Made by a program: the position numbers and the translations under genes. Below the pieces are notes generated by a model, which was not told the origin of the DNA, did no database searches, and saw nothing but the letters and a program-made list of their open reading frames with translations. 64,000 nt of DNA, taken from contig WIXG01000294.1 in the NCBI GenBank assembly GCA_009869945.1, positions 35,729 through 99,728 of the forward strand. Direction: 5' to 3'. Source of the DNA: Mesaphorura yosii. Taxonomy: Eukaryota > Arthropoda > Collembola > Poduromorpha > Tullbergiidae. Below, piece after piece: positions 38,343 through 51,557 of this stretch (position 1 is its first letter; the number at the start of each line of letters is the position of its first letter).

Positions 38343-41300
38343 TTACTTGTTGAAAGAGTAAACAATTGGCGGTTGAGTCAGTTTGGTCTCGCCAAAGTAC
38401 TTCCCATTCGTATGAAGCTGCAGCGGCGTCTTCCGGTACGTGTCAATCAGTTCTTGCACTGTGCCGAAATGTATCTCATTCATTTTCGTCGTCCCCAGCG
38501 CAAAATTGCAGTCCTCAGGGCGCAGTCTGATTTGAATGTGAAAACATCGTTGGCCAAATCGAATGGTCAGTGTGAATGGAACGTTTGGACCTCCGTGCTA
38601 AAAGTGGATTCACAAATTACCTTTTAAGCACATTTAGCACATGCGTTAAGTTGTGCTTTGCGTGTGGTAATTTCTCACCTGACATTCTCGCACCAAGAAT
38701 GATCCGTTTAAGTTGTCTGAAATGGAAATGTAGAGAATGTAAAAATAAATCCTGCAGCGCAGCGCACCAATTTGCTCGCAGGCTAAGAAGACCAAACCCA
38801 AGCCAAACACAAAGTTCAACAGCACAGCAAGAGGGCTCATCAATTTCTAAATTCTTTCGCACAAAAAATTCGACGTTCGACCGATCCGACTCGAGGCGTT
38901 ACAGATACACCAACTCGAACTCGGAAAATTGGCAATTCGCAATTGTAACAAGCACGTGAAATATGCAATTGCAAATAAAAAATGGAAAGTGGTAATTATC
39001 GATCCTGTTAGGAGCCTTTTGTCGGTTTAACGAAAGCAGTCGAGTCGAGTCGCAGTCAGTCGTCAAACGAAAAACTGCACCATTGTTCCATTGTCAAGAA
39101 GTGAATGAAAAAATCGTCTAGTCTCTCTAACCAATAATTACTTGGAGTTTTCTTCTTGTTTGGGTTTCGGGTTCAAGTTCCCTGCGCGTATGCGTACAAG
39201 AATTACGAGTAATCAAGCCGATATTGTTGTTGGCCCACCGCAACGCGCACAAGGTACTTTTGTGAAAGGATTATGAATATGATAAATGAATCTCAGCGAC
39301 ATCAACGGCTTAAACTCCTGAGCCGGTGCCATGCCGCGCCGAAAGGAGTCTGACTTTAAAATTTGAAAATCTGATTGCTTATCAATTGAGGTTTGACTTT
39401 GAGACTTTGCCTGACTCCTTGCTGAGCTGTTTTCTGTTTTGATCCTGTTTGTGTTTCTCTTTCACTTTCGACGAATTCGAGAGTGACTTACAATTTTCAA
39501 GAATGAGCTCGGCTTTGTGACGATCCACGCGATAAAACCACGGGAATTTCTGAACTGCGTCGCACAGCTTCTTTACCAGTTCTGCAGGCAATAAAAATTA
39601 GAACTCAAGAATTCAGCATACGCGAAATTAAGATAAGAGGCTTGTATTTGGTTGTGATTCTTGACAAACCTGGATCATCTGCAGCTTTTGACAATTGCTG
39701 AGAAGCGTTTACGCTGTAGAGCGGCTTGGTCACTGAAATATTTGAATCTTTCCGACTCAGCGGGCTCGCAGTCGCATGTGCAGGCGGATTCACAGGTGCA
39801 TCGTTGATGGCAGGGCTTGTGGACTGATTCTTTTTGTTCTTGGTCGACTTGGAGTCTTCCTTATTGCTATTATGGTTGTGGTGAGACGAAATCAGCGACG
39901 AGACGAGATGATTCTTCTGACTTAGTTTGCGCTTGAGCGATTCTATGAAATTTCGCGAGTCTTCCTCCTGAAAATAAACAAGAAATAGGCGTTGTAATGC
40001 TTTGTACAATAATTATGCTGCTGCTGCATTCACATTTAAAATCTTAAATACAGGCCGACCGTCCAAAAGTGTGTTATAGTCATAAATAAAATAACGTGGC
40101 AGGTGCTGCGCTGGCTAAGCCGAGCTACTTGTAAAGGTCCGAAATTAAAAACTGCCATTACGACACTTGAGTTTGAGCCGAGCTTCTTTTGAATATTTTC
40201 AATACATTGGGTTTAATTTCGAGTTGCAGGCACTCTTCAAAGCATCAGTCATCAACTTCAAACGCGAATTCGCGAATGAGTTTTAGAATCATTGGCCAGT
40301 GTCAGTGCGTATTTCCATTTACAACTCCCAAATCATGAATCATGTTTTTATTCTTGTTATATTCAGTGTCCATAATTATTGCTTTGCTTTGCATTTTGCA
40401 AAAGAAGGGCGCAAGTCACAAGACAGAAAGAGGCCACCTACACAATCTCATTGCCATTCTGCCTTGCCATTATGGCCACGTAGGAAAAATGCTATGAAAT
40501 GGAAATTAATGAAGCCATACATAAAGAGCGCCTGATTTGATATAGGCATCGAGCACTTCATCCTCCCATTTGAAGCCTTGCCTTCATGAAATTAGCCTCG
40601 CATCCATCTCAACATCTCAATGTGCGCATGAGTACGACACGACGAGACGTGTCTTTCCGTATCGTCATTTTAATTAATTTTTGAAGCTTGTGTTCATGAA
40701 TCATAAACTATAAACGCAGGCTTCACTTCACTGGCATTTTAAATTTAAGTGGATAAGGACACGACACGCACAGACGCGAAGCGAGCCGGACGCCACGCAT
40801 GCTCAAGAATCAAGATGCGCAAGGTGCAGGAATTTCTGTAATTCAATTCGTTAAAGTGATTTCATCGTTCATAAATCATGCTTCAAACTCAGCCTTTTAC
40901 ACCGGTTTCACTTGTCCTGAGTACAAAAACAACAATGCCTGCGTGCACAGAAGTTTATGCAGTGCAGCACAGTGAAATGACGATGATTGCTTTTATTGCT
41001 TTGCGGTACGCTTTTGAGGTCATACATTTTGTTCATTCATAAAGTCATTCCGCAGCAGGATCGCATATCACAAAACACAGTAAGGGAAAGTGCAGTGCTG
41101 GTGAGCATCGCGCGAGCAGCCGCTTTTCTTTGCCGTTTGCCGTGATAATTGCCGTGATATTATTACAGTTACCACTTAATGGGTTTAATACACCAGAAGT
41201 AAAACGTGAACGTGTAATTGTAATTGCAATTGCTTGCAAACGTGCAATTATGACCTGAGCCGCGCTAAGCTGCACTTTTGCACTTGAACTTCTTTTTCTT

Positions 41301-44300
41301 TTTCTCTTCTTCTTTACCGCAGGCAGTCCGATTATTTTATTGGAGCAATTAATTGCAAAATTAATGACACATGAAAACTGAAGAGCGTAGTGGCAACGAG
41401 CCGGCCCAGCCCTGGTGCACATTTTTGTAGATCTGAAGCGTGATAAACGATTCATGATCGAGAGCAGAGCAAAGCAAAGCAAGCTAATAATCGATTAACA
41501 GCACATTCGGCCAACGTTTAAGGGCGTCGGCTTGCTTAAACTGTAAGTGTACTGCCGTGTGTGTAGTTCAAGGCAAGAAGATGAATTCTTGAAGCAGTTT
41601 GGTCATTATGACGTCCATCTGCACCTTGCGCTTTGCTCGCAGCATTTATGAATTTATGATGAGATCGAATTTCATATCTCTCCCAATCCTTTCTTCGTTC
41701 GAGTACGCACATGTTCACAGGCGCAATGCCGGCCGTGAGATAGGAATCTAATTACTTAATCAAACAAACAAAAGAACCAGTACAAGTACGAGTGTGTTTG
41801 AGACTGTAAATTCAACACACTTTCTCTAACTGAAAATCCTGCTGCCCTGCCCGTCAATGTCTGTCCTTTTTCTCTCATGTTTCTCGTACTACTCATGCGT
41901 GCGTGTGGCGTGTGACAAAATGAATGGATAAAAAGAAAAATTCTCAGCCGCATACACCTCATATTGATACACATACACCTCGACATCAGGGCAGACGTTA
42001 GTCATTAACCTCGTGCGTAAAAGACATTAAAACCATGTACGGCACGGTCAGCACGCTCCGGTGTAATGACCATTGAAAGGAAATTGTGTATGCCTCACGC
42101 GTAAGTGTGCGCAGGCGAATTTCTTACCTTCGTCGCACGTGTCGGTAACAAAACTTGCTCAATATGCTGCTTCTGTTGTGGTGGCTTTGGCGTCTGGTCG
42201 CAAGCCGGCCGAATTGTCGTCGACGGTTGTGGTGGCGGTGTTTGAGGACACAGCGCGAATGGAGTTGGCACGGCCCCGGCCCCTGCCAACTGGTTCACGG
42301 CAACGGCGGTTGTGGTGATGGTGGCTGAGGCAGTTTCCGGCATGGGCAGTGATTGGCTGTGAAGCAGCACCTTCGGTTTGGGTTTTGTTGGCGGTTTCGG
42401 TTTGTTTATGGTCATCGTCGTAGTCGCAGTCATCGTCGTAGGCCTCTTCGGCCTCGTATTCTCATCAAACTTCTTCTCAAGCTGTGCCTTCAATTTGGCC
42501 CAGTTTGCGTTTCTCTCAATTGGCAGGTGACGTGCATTGATGTTGACGGTGGTTGGAATTGGCACACTTGGTTTTCCGTCTGGAATTTCGTACAAGTCGT
42601 CCGTATCGTCAGTCGCATTACTACTGCTGCTGCACCCACTCCCGGTTCCATTGCCGGAGCTTTCGAAACTTCCTATGCTTCCGTTACCGCTTCTGTTTTC
42701 GTCCTGTGAGTGCAAAAACGCAAGAAAATTGAGAACTCATATTAGTATAATTTGCTGCTGGCAGGGTAGTCGGAGCCTTGTTATTCACTATTCGCAGTGC
42801 AGTAATTCATAATCGTAATTGAAACACAATTGAAGGACGTGAGCTCATTGAAAACAATTAAGACTTAATTTTTAGAGGACAATGAGACATTTATGGACTG
42901 AGCGAATACGCGTGCGCTTTGTGCAATAAACCATAATAGAGCTCATAATCTCAAAAATTGTGCTTGTGCCCTGTACTTGAAATCATTGTTCCATTCATTA
43001 ACCATTGTCCCACGGTCAACCGTGTAAAAGCTCGAGTACGAGCCCGTACTACCGTGTACAAATGGCGTGGCGTGACGGGGCATTGTTGGAGGAAAAGTTG
43101 ATTATTATATAATCCCATATTTAGCCATCGTAATCAGATTACCATACGCTATACACACTCTCAAGCACGAGCAAGCGTATGTGATTAATTATGGACTGTA
43201 AAATTGACACCTTTGCGATTGTGGCTTGACATTTTTGGTCGTAATAATTAAAATATGAGAAGGATTTCGAAATAAGCACGAAATGAATGACGAGTGAGGA
43301 TCAGAAACAGCAACAAGTATGACAAGAAAACAGCTAGCTCGGCTCAATGTCAGTTCTTTTGAAGTCAACTTTTTGCCAACGCCAACTTTAAGATTCATCA
43401 TAAAAATGGCATGCACTCATTGACAACCACACTCGATAGGTACTCATAAAATACGACAATGAAAGGTTTGCCAAACTTTGCGTTCCTTGCGATATGTCAT
43501 GCGCAGCTGATTTTATTTGGCGAGCCGCGAGCCTCGCCGTTTCGTTGCATTGCCAGAAAAGGCAAAACCGCGAACCGCGTATCAAATTAGGAACGATGCA
43601 GTGAGCCAGGTTTCAAGCCTCCCGCGCAGCGTAGCAGCGTACAGAATTTTTGGCGTACCCGAAACCAGAAATAGGCACCAGGATTTTGTTGCTAATTTCA
43701 GCCTCAGCCGTGTCTCACTTTTAATTTTGGTCTGATCCCAATTTGAGATTATAGCTGAGGATTTTTTCATGAGGAAAACTCGGCAGGGACGACTTTTATA
43801 AATGCTGTGCCCATAAATTGCTTCTCGCTTGATGTATGCTTATAGGTACTGAATACCAAATCGGCATTGATATACTTTTGTTAGAACTAATTTGAAATTA
43901 ATTGAAATGCTGGCAAGCATGAACAGTTTTCAGAGTATGAGAGCATGAAATTCATGAGAAATCGTCTCAGAAAAATTCACCGCCAGGTTCACATTCACAT
44001 GCGCCCATTGACCAGTGACCACTCGCCACACGCTGCGTTGTGGAAATTTTGCAAAAAACTACGGCTATTTTGCATATTTTGATTCTCATTCCCATGATCG
44101 CGGATTCGAAAATTGCATAAAAATGACGATAAGTAGGAAAACGTAGGAAAAGTTTGCAAGGATGGGATCGATTTTTTGCAATTACGAGAAGAAATTAGTA
44201 AGAAACAAGATACTTTGAAGCTGTTTTGAAGAGAAGAGAAGCTGTAAACGTAAACCACTTAACTGCTTCCTTAAACACCAAGGCAATTATGACAGATCAA

Positions 44301-47300
44301 GATTTCAAGAATTGAGTGAGATGTCATAATTCATAACAAGACTACAAGCAACAGGTTGTTGTATTTTGGTTGCATTATGCCGTGCCGCGCTGTGCGAGTG
44401 TCATCAACGAAACGAGAATGGGAATCTTCTCATTTTCATTTCATCTCTGATTGACTTGCCTTGCCGTAGCTGACTGATGGACGGACGTGGAATCATTTTT
44501 CATGCATTAGTATTCCACTTTTTACTGCAGTGCAGTGCAACAAGTCAAGTGAAAGTTAAATATTCGATCACGTTTTCCCACTTATTTGGCAAGGCGAGTC
44601 GCGAGTTGACAACGACTGACAAGATAACTGACAAAACACGTTACATGCAATTCGTGTGCGTACATGAACGTGTTAATACTCCAAAATGCAGGCAAAATCC
44701 TTGCAGTTTCTTACTGGCACGGCAGACTGGCACTTGACTTGGGCTTGGACTCGACGACTCCTCAAAATATTTGAGTCAATTTGTTAGACAATTCATTTGG
44801 CATTTGGCTTAAATGTCGTGATTCGTGACTCAACAATTAGCCGTTCTCTGTTCACTGTTCATCCAGATCGTGAATCGTGCTGAGTGGTACTTCCTTCCTT
44901 CCTTCCGAGGCGAGGTGCCGGTGCCACACGCTCACGCACGCATTTACCAATTGGCAATTACGTGATTTGATTCTAAAATTCGTTGCCTCGCTTTACATCC
45001 GCCATCCGCCTTGAAATGTGCTTTGGTTACTAATTCTTAATTCAATTGGCAAGGCATGCACAGACACAATGCAAAATGCAAATACGTAATAATAAATCCA
45101 TTACGCGTCGGACAGGATGCATTCATTTATTCATTTTCCTTTTCCCAAATACCTAATGCCTTAATTTCGGCAACTTCAGTCTGAATGAAAGCACCTCTTA
45201 AATGAAATGATATTGCACAAAATTCTGGTGCCATGCGCATGCGCCCAAATCTCAAAGTCACAACTTTTTAATCCACTTGAATGGGAAAATAATGCCAGCC
45301 AACACGCACAAGCACAGGCTCAGCAACATTTCACCTTTTTCTAATGAAGATATGCAACGAGAACGCAAACACGACAGCGACTTGCCTTGCAATGGGTAAA
45401 ATAAATATTTTTTCTCTGATTACAATAAAAAATCAAGTCATGATTTTCAAATATTGTTTATTCTGTGAATTAACCTTATTGCATGCAGTCTGCCTACGTG
45501 GATTGTACTTGTAATAAATTACCACGCGCAAGAATAAGCGCCCGCGTCGCAAGAAAATGTCATAATTATAATTTCCTATTTAATATTTAATTCAAGCACT
45601 CGTAATAATGTTGTTTGCTGTTTACTGTTGATTTTATTCATCACCTAACGCGATGGCGTCTATTTGGCTTGGCTTTCCTGGGGTAAGAACGCGTTAAACA
45701 AAAGCAGCGGTTGTGCTTGGGGAATGTACAAACTTTCCAAATTGCAGGTTAACAAGCTAAATCAACCGTGGCCGAGCACAGTTTGCATGCAAAAATATAT
45801 GCAAATCATGCAAAAATGCATGGTGAATGAGAATTTTCTTAATGAATCCACATTAGGACGTTAATTCAGTTAATTGTCACTTGAGTGAACAGCGAGCACA
45901 CATAACGAACGCATGATTTGGTGATTGCTGTGACTGTGTACGCATTAAATATTGACCGTCGGTAAACCGCAAAGACTTTGAACTACTTTTCAACACAAAC
46001 GAAAGGTTAGAGTTCAACCCAACGCAATTGCCCATTGCAATTACATATTTAATGATTTAGCGATTTGTTATCACGAATCACACCTTTGCAATTTACCAAC
46101 CTCTTCCACATTTCACTTTCAATTGCATCGTGCATGGTTGAATGAATACAATTATGGAATTGGTTTGCGGCACAATTTAATGAGAACTCGACGAATCGTT
46201 CAATAACGTGAGGCGAGTCCAATTGTGCAGTGTAGGAACGCAATTAGCAGCAGCTTAGGATTTAATTGGCTCTCGAGATCAAATATTTTTACAGTCGTAA
46301 AGATTGCAGATTGCATCATCTTATCACAATAATCAGCACCAGGACAGGCTTCGTGAGTGAGTTTGTGTTACTACTCATTAGACACGCCTGAACAGTTCAT
46401 TGCGCCGGCGCTGGGCTGATTTATTTTTCTGTGATTGGCAATAAATTCCGTACTATTAAACGTCACAGATAAAAACAAAAGCTAATTATTGCTAAATTCT
46501 GTGCAGGCAGGGCTCCCGAAAGTAAAAGCTGTGCGTTTTTTCGAGAATTTATTGCCAATTATTCAAGAGCGGCTGCATTTTCCCAACACGGCTTGGCCAA
46601 AACGCAAACAAAAACCAAGACACACCGCCCATTGACATTTAATTCTCTCACTGCGTGCATTGTTATGCAATATTCTGGCGACTTATAATTTTTGGCAGAA
46701 CCACCAGCCAAGTCAGACTAAAGAACAGCGGATACGATTTAAATGAAGTGAGAATGGTCCTAATGAACGAGATTGCATGATTAACACGAATACTGTGAGC
46801 TGTGGCTGCAGCACCACTGAGACTGTATTAAAATTTATGGTCTACAACGCGACTTGCGATTTGTTGTGTTGATTGTTAATTGAATTGAGAATTATGAATA
46901 ACGAAAGTTGGACGGACGACGACTCAACTGGTCAAATTTCGTACATCGTGTTCGCATTTCACGCAGCAGTCAAGTCAGCAGCGTATTCAAATTTTCTTTT
47001 ATTTACAGAACAAAAGCCTGGTTAAATCGTCAACTGAGAATGAGAATAGGCTTTTCATGTCTTGACTTAAATGGCTGATGACTGACATGCAAACGGCAAA
47101 CCGGCAGTGGCAGGCAGGACGCAGGACTCGACTGAATAGAATTTGCTTGCAAAACTCACAGCACAGCAGAAGGAATTACAAGTAATTTAGAGTTACGAAG
47201 CCAGCTCCACATGTGGATCACGCATCCTCTTTATCTCGTGAGTGATACTAATGCATATCAGTGTCACGTTAACTGTGTGTTGTTCTTTTCATCAAAATAA

Positions 47301-49636
47301 TTATCCATTTGTCGCCGTCGCCCTTTCTTCCATTGTCCCATTGTAAAATGGCGAACACGCATTCATTCTTGATTCTTGCTTCTTACTGTGTCAGAACGTG
47401 AGTCTTTGGCGTTGAAGCGTAAGACTGTGACTGAAGACGGGGAAAGATTCACTGATCACTCACGCTCGTAAACGTAATTTGTTAATGACACAAAAATCAT
47501 ACGTGCTGGTGCTACGCTACGCAAGGCAAAATGCATCTGGCTTGAGGAATATCATTTAACCGTAAAAAAGTACGTGTGCACGATTTTTTTTCATTAATCC
47601 TTTGCAGGCAAAATGGGATATTCTACTTTGCCTTCTCGGAACCGAGAAATTTAAGCCAAATGAGTGCGAATTGGCAATTGCATTTGCAATGGGATTGAGT
47701 TCAGCATTCAACTTGGTTGAGATGAAGAGTTACCAGCGAAGCTCAGCTCAACTCAAGAATTCCGTTAATGCAATAAACGATGGAAATGGAACCTACATTC
47801 ACGAGACACGACCGACCGAGGACGAAAAACGAGAAATTTATGGGTCGAACTGACAATGACAAATCTCGTCCGTCGTGCGTTGAGCTCTAGTTCTGTCAAT
47901 TCATCAAAAGTCTTTGCAGCAATTCGCACCCAACAATGGCAATAATAGTGTAACGTAACACAGTTTACAGCAATTATTATTAAGTTCATTGTTGTGCGAG
48001 TCGCGAGAGCCAAGCCGTGCCGCGTAATTGTAGCGTATAAGCTACAATAATGCTGAGGGCTTCCGACTAATGCAATAATGTGTGAAAATATGAAATATGA
48101 AATGAAGAGCGGCTCTGTGAATTGTGAATGCGACTTGCCTTCCGATCCCAGCTTTTCTTTTTTATGGCCTGAATTTACAGTTAGGCGAATGGAGTTAGGT
48201 GGATTGCTTACGTGCAATTGCACTTTAGGCGACTGCCTGCCTACGTTTGATCTTGGCTGGCTGGTTTACATATTGTGCTAAAATTAGATCAGGTACACTT
48301 AAGATAAAGATAAAGAAACTCCCACAGTTTTCTTTGCTTTGCTTTACTTTACTGCTTTTGGGGAAATCCCAGGAAGGCCAACAAAAGACAGGAGTTCTGA
48401 ATGGACTCAGGTGGCATCGCATTGTCGTGTGATTGTCGCGTTGTTGACAATTCCTTGAAGCCCAGCCTAAAATTAGCAATAGCAATCCAAGCCCAAGCTC
48501 GCTTATGAATGAATGATTCCTATTCCTTGGATGGGTAAAAACCCACAAACACAATCCACTAAAATAGCGCAGGTGAGAGTTTCTGATTTCAAATGCCACA
48601 CAGTGCTGGCACACTAAACACACATGTAATGCTGCTGTTTAAGGAAAATTACGATTTACGATTTACGATTACAATCCTTTGCAATTAGGCAGGTCAAGGC
48701 TAGCTGGTTAGCGTACACACAGCATAGATTTCTCAGATTTCCCATCGGATTTGGGTGATTGTACTTTTATGGTGAATGGTGAGATTCAAACCTTTGGCCT
48801 GGCCTGCTGCCTTTGTGTTCGAGCTCGCTCGTCAGAGCTTGTCAACACTCCGTCCGAGGTTGACGAACATAATGACCACCGCATGAGATGGACAATTGAC
48901 ATGCACGAATTCTTTTCTTTCTCAGCAGAGGATTAACAGGTAGGCGAAACTACCACGGAAAAATACTAAAAGGATCTTTTGTGACGTGATTCTTTTCCTG
49001 ATGGGCTGATGCGCGTTTACTTGAGCGGAACAACCGAACAGCGGTATTTAGGCATTGCTCTAGCACGGGTCAAGCGGTCAAGGCTCATTTCGTCAATCGT
49101 CCGCCCGTTGACTCATCTTTCTCATGTCCCGCAGTTTATTAATTCAATTAGTAACCAATTATTTCGACTCTCGACGTATGGCGAGACTGAACATGGGTGA
49201 GTCTTACCTTTGCGTCTGAGCTTGCCGAAGTGCTGGTGCTGCACCCGCTGCTCAAACTTCCATTGCTGCTAATTATGTACTGATGATCGCCCGTCGTTAC
49301 TGAAGACACTGAAGAATGACTTGTATTGAGACTCCCACTGCCGTGATTGACACTATCCTGAACAACCCCTTGACACTGATCAGTCTCATCATCGTAATCG
49401 TCGTCAAAATCCGATCCCCAGTCACTCAAATCTTCTTCGTTCAAAAGCTGATTTTGCTGAGCGAGGGCCAACATCATGGCCATTGTGTATTGGGTTTTCG
49501 CCGGCAGATTCACTAATCACAGAATGAACCTCCACGATGGTTAATCATTCGGTCAATTATCCGCCCGACTCACATTTGTCCAGCAGTGTCTTTAGAAGCT
49601 TCCGTGCTTCTTTGTTGCCAAATCGGAATTCACAGG
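38343..49636 (-). CDS. SLP-76/BLNK-like adaptor with C-terminal SH2 domain, at least 7 exons (5' end unresolved)
   Basis: Predicted cytosolic phosphotyrosine adaptor. Exons in reading order: 49636-49574 (probable, may extend upstream), 49512-49208, 42703-42128, 39967-39670, 39581-39492, 38716-38679 (38 bases) and 38597-38343; phases agree throughout. The N-terminal part is acidic (EEDLSDWGSDFDDDYDDE), then comes a possible phosphotyrosine site LYEIPDG, proline/lysine-rich stretches (KPKPPTKPKPK) and a low-complexity linker. The SH2 domain is the last ~125 residues: FPWFYRVDRHKAELIL, the microexon-encoded GSFLVREC with the phosphotyrosine-binding arginine, PFTLTIRFGQRCFHIQIRL, HFGTVQELIDTYRKTPL, and TQPPIVYSFNK at the stop. 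Acidic start, YxxP motif, proline-rich middle and C-terminal SH2 match the SLP-76/BLNK/CLNK layout; the SH2 core also resembles BLNK. The start codon is unknown: the first ATG in the joined frame is in exon 49512-49208. Confidence 0.75.
42704..49207 (-). other. 6.5-kb intron of the SH2 adaptor, no nested gene seen
   Basis: The largest intron in the window. I scanned both strands and see AT-rich sequence with only chance open frames (for example plus-strand frames near 47.6 and 48.8 kb). A short CTTCC run lies near 44.89 kb and a triplicated ATTTACG unit near 48.65 kb. I see no transposon-like protein. Confidence 0.5.
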
Positions 49637-51557
49637 CTGAAAGAACTGAGATGAACTGTGACTCACTGCACGCAAGAGCATTGACTGAGTCTCAGCGTCT
49701 TTGTAACTTTGTGTCAACGATGGTCGCCTCACTGAAGACAGAAACCGACTGCTTTCTGGTTTGAATTTCTGTAAGAAAATGTTTACTCATGCAGACGATC
49801 TCGAAGTGAAGATAGGAAAATGCGTTAATGTTAATGCACGCCAAGTCAAAGTGCATTAATTTTGCATTTGCACTGTGCTTAGTGAGACCAGTAATGCTAA
49901 ACGCTAAAGTGAAGGCGCGGGCGTACGGTGCTGAGCACGCTACGATGTCTACGCTTTAATGCCTTCATGCCTTTGCGTGTTGCTTGCTGATGCTGAGTCA
50001 CTCGTTACTCCTGCAATAATGCACTGTTCATTGTTGGGCAGACATGGCCCAAAGCGTAAACATAAACACCAAGCCTTCAGCTTCGTCTGCTTCAACAATA
50101 TTTGTATCAAACAATAAACGAGGTTCTTTCGCTATTTCTCATTTTGCCCATCGTGTCTTCGCATCGCCTCGCCTTCGTCGCCTTTAATCTCATCTCTTTG
50201 ACTTGGACTCGTTGTGTGTCCATTTATGATGGAGTAATATGCCATGCCATGATTTATGACAATTTTGACTTGTGAATATTTCGTATCTGATGTCTTTGAC
50301 TCCAAGCCGATCGCCAGTCCATTATTAGCCAATTGACGACTGCATTTCTGAGAATACTGCTCTCTGATATTCTTGCCACGCGATTGTAGTGAAATTCAAT
50401 GCAATTTATTTCAGTTTGAAAACCTTTCATCCATAATTACAAGAGAAGTATCAGAAAAGCCCTGCACATTAAATGTTAAGAGCATTTCTTTGTTTTTGCC
50501 TAGTCGTCCTATCCTGAACAGAAGAGAAAATCAATTTGGCTTCGGCTTAATGTTCAATGCAAGCTTCAAATATTTCCAATTCATGTAAATAAGCATTTTC
50601 TGTACTTTTTCGCATCTGTTCGTCCTGCGGTGAAATTTTTAATTCCTCGAAACTGAAACAACAATGGGCAATTAGTATTCATATAAATTATGCTTAATTT
50701 CTGGCGCAGTGTGTGAATTTAGCGTTACATCGCTACAAATTCTAGTCAGCCAATTTGCATTAGCAATCACAGTTTACTCAATGCGCACTAGCTCACTGTT
50801 TACTCACTTTCAATTTCGACAGGAGCAGCGAAGTATTGACCCACTAAAGTAAACTAGTTTGAAACGTTAAGATCGAGATTCGTTTCTGCTCCCAATTGGT
50901 CACCGCTCGTGGGCACAGCACCTTGGTGGCTAACTGGTCTTTGTCCCTTGTCAACTGCTCACTCGCGTGAAGCTTGAGTTTTCTTTTCTTTTCTCGTCTG
51001 CTTCCACCTGCGACTTGCGCCAGTCAATCATTGTAATTCGTAAATCATAATCGTCTGTCTTGAAAAGAAAGAAAGGACTATCAAGTGATCCAATATTGAC
51101 CATCACATACAAATATAAAAGTAAAAGTGGACAAATCACTTTGTCCCTGCCATTTGTTGATGACCCAAGGCACCGATCTCACTGCACAGCACACATGACA
51201 AGAATTTCTCACAAAAAAGCAAGAAAATTGAAATTGAGGCATGAACAAATCACGTACACGAACATCGTATACGATGCACTCTTACTCTTGACCATAAAAT
51301 CGCAATTAGAAGTTACAAGTTACAAAAAGTGCACGCATGTTGGACAAGACGAGTTTTAAATCGCCCAACTTTTTCTCATGTTCACGCAGAACAACGACAA
51401 GAACGAGATTTCTTTCGAATTGCTAAGATTTAACGAGTCAAACGCCAATACATATTTTCCATTTGCAAAAGATAGATATGAAAAAGATGGTGATGTGCTG
51501 ATGAAATTGTTTCTTAGTTTTCAAAGGTCCAACAATGTTTTATTTTGTCGAAAATAT
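49637..51557. other. upstream region of the SH2 adaptor, 5' exons possible
   Basis: A minus-strand open frame continues the 49636-49574 exon upstream without a break as far as an in-frame TGA at 49692-49694, and is open again above it to an acceptor-like TTACAG at 49769-49774. Beyond that, nothing coding is supported up to the decayed subtilase. Confidence 0.35.

Noticed and set aside
41045-41482. 145-residue minus-strand open frame
   Set aside because: It lies within an intron of the SH2 adaptor, has no family resemblance and a composition typical of chance frames in this sequence.
43000-49000. Search for a transposon or nested gene to explain the 6.5-kb intron
   Set aside because: I saw no terminal repeats, transposase or reverse-transcriptase motifs, or chained exons.
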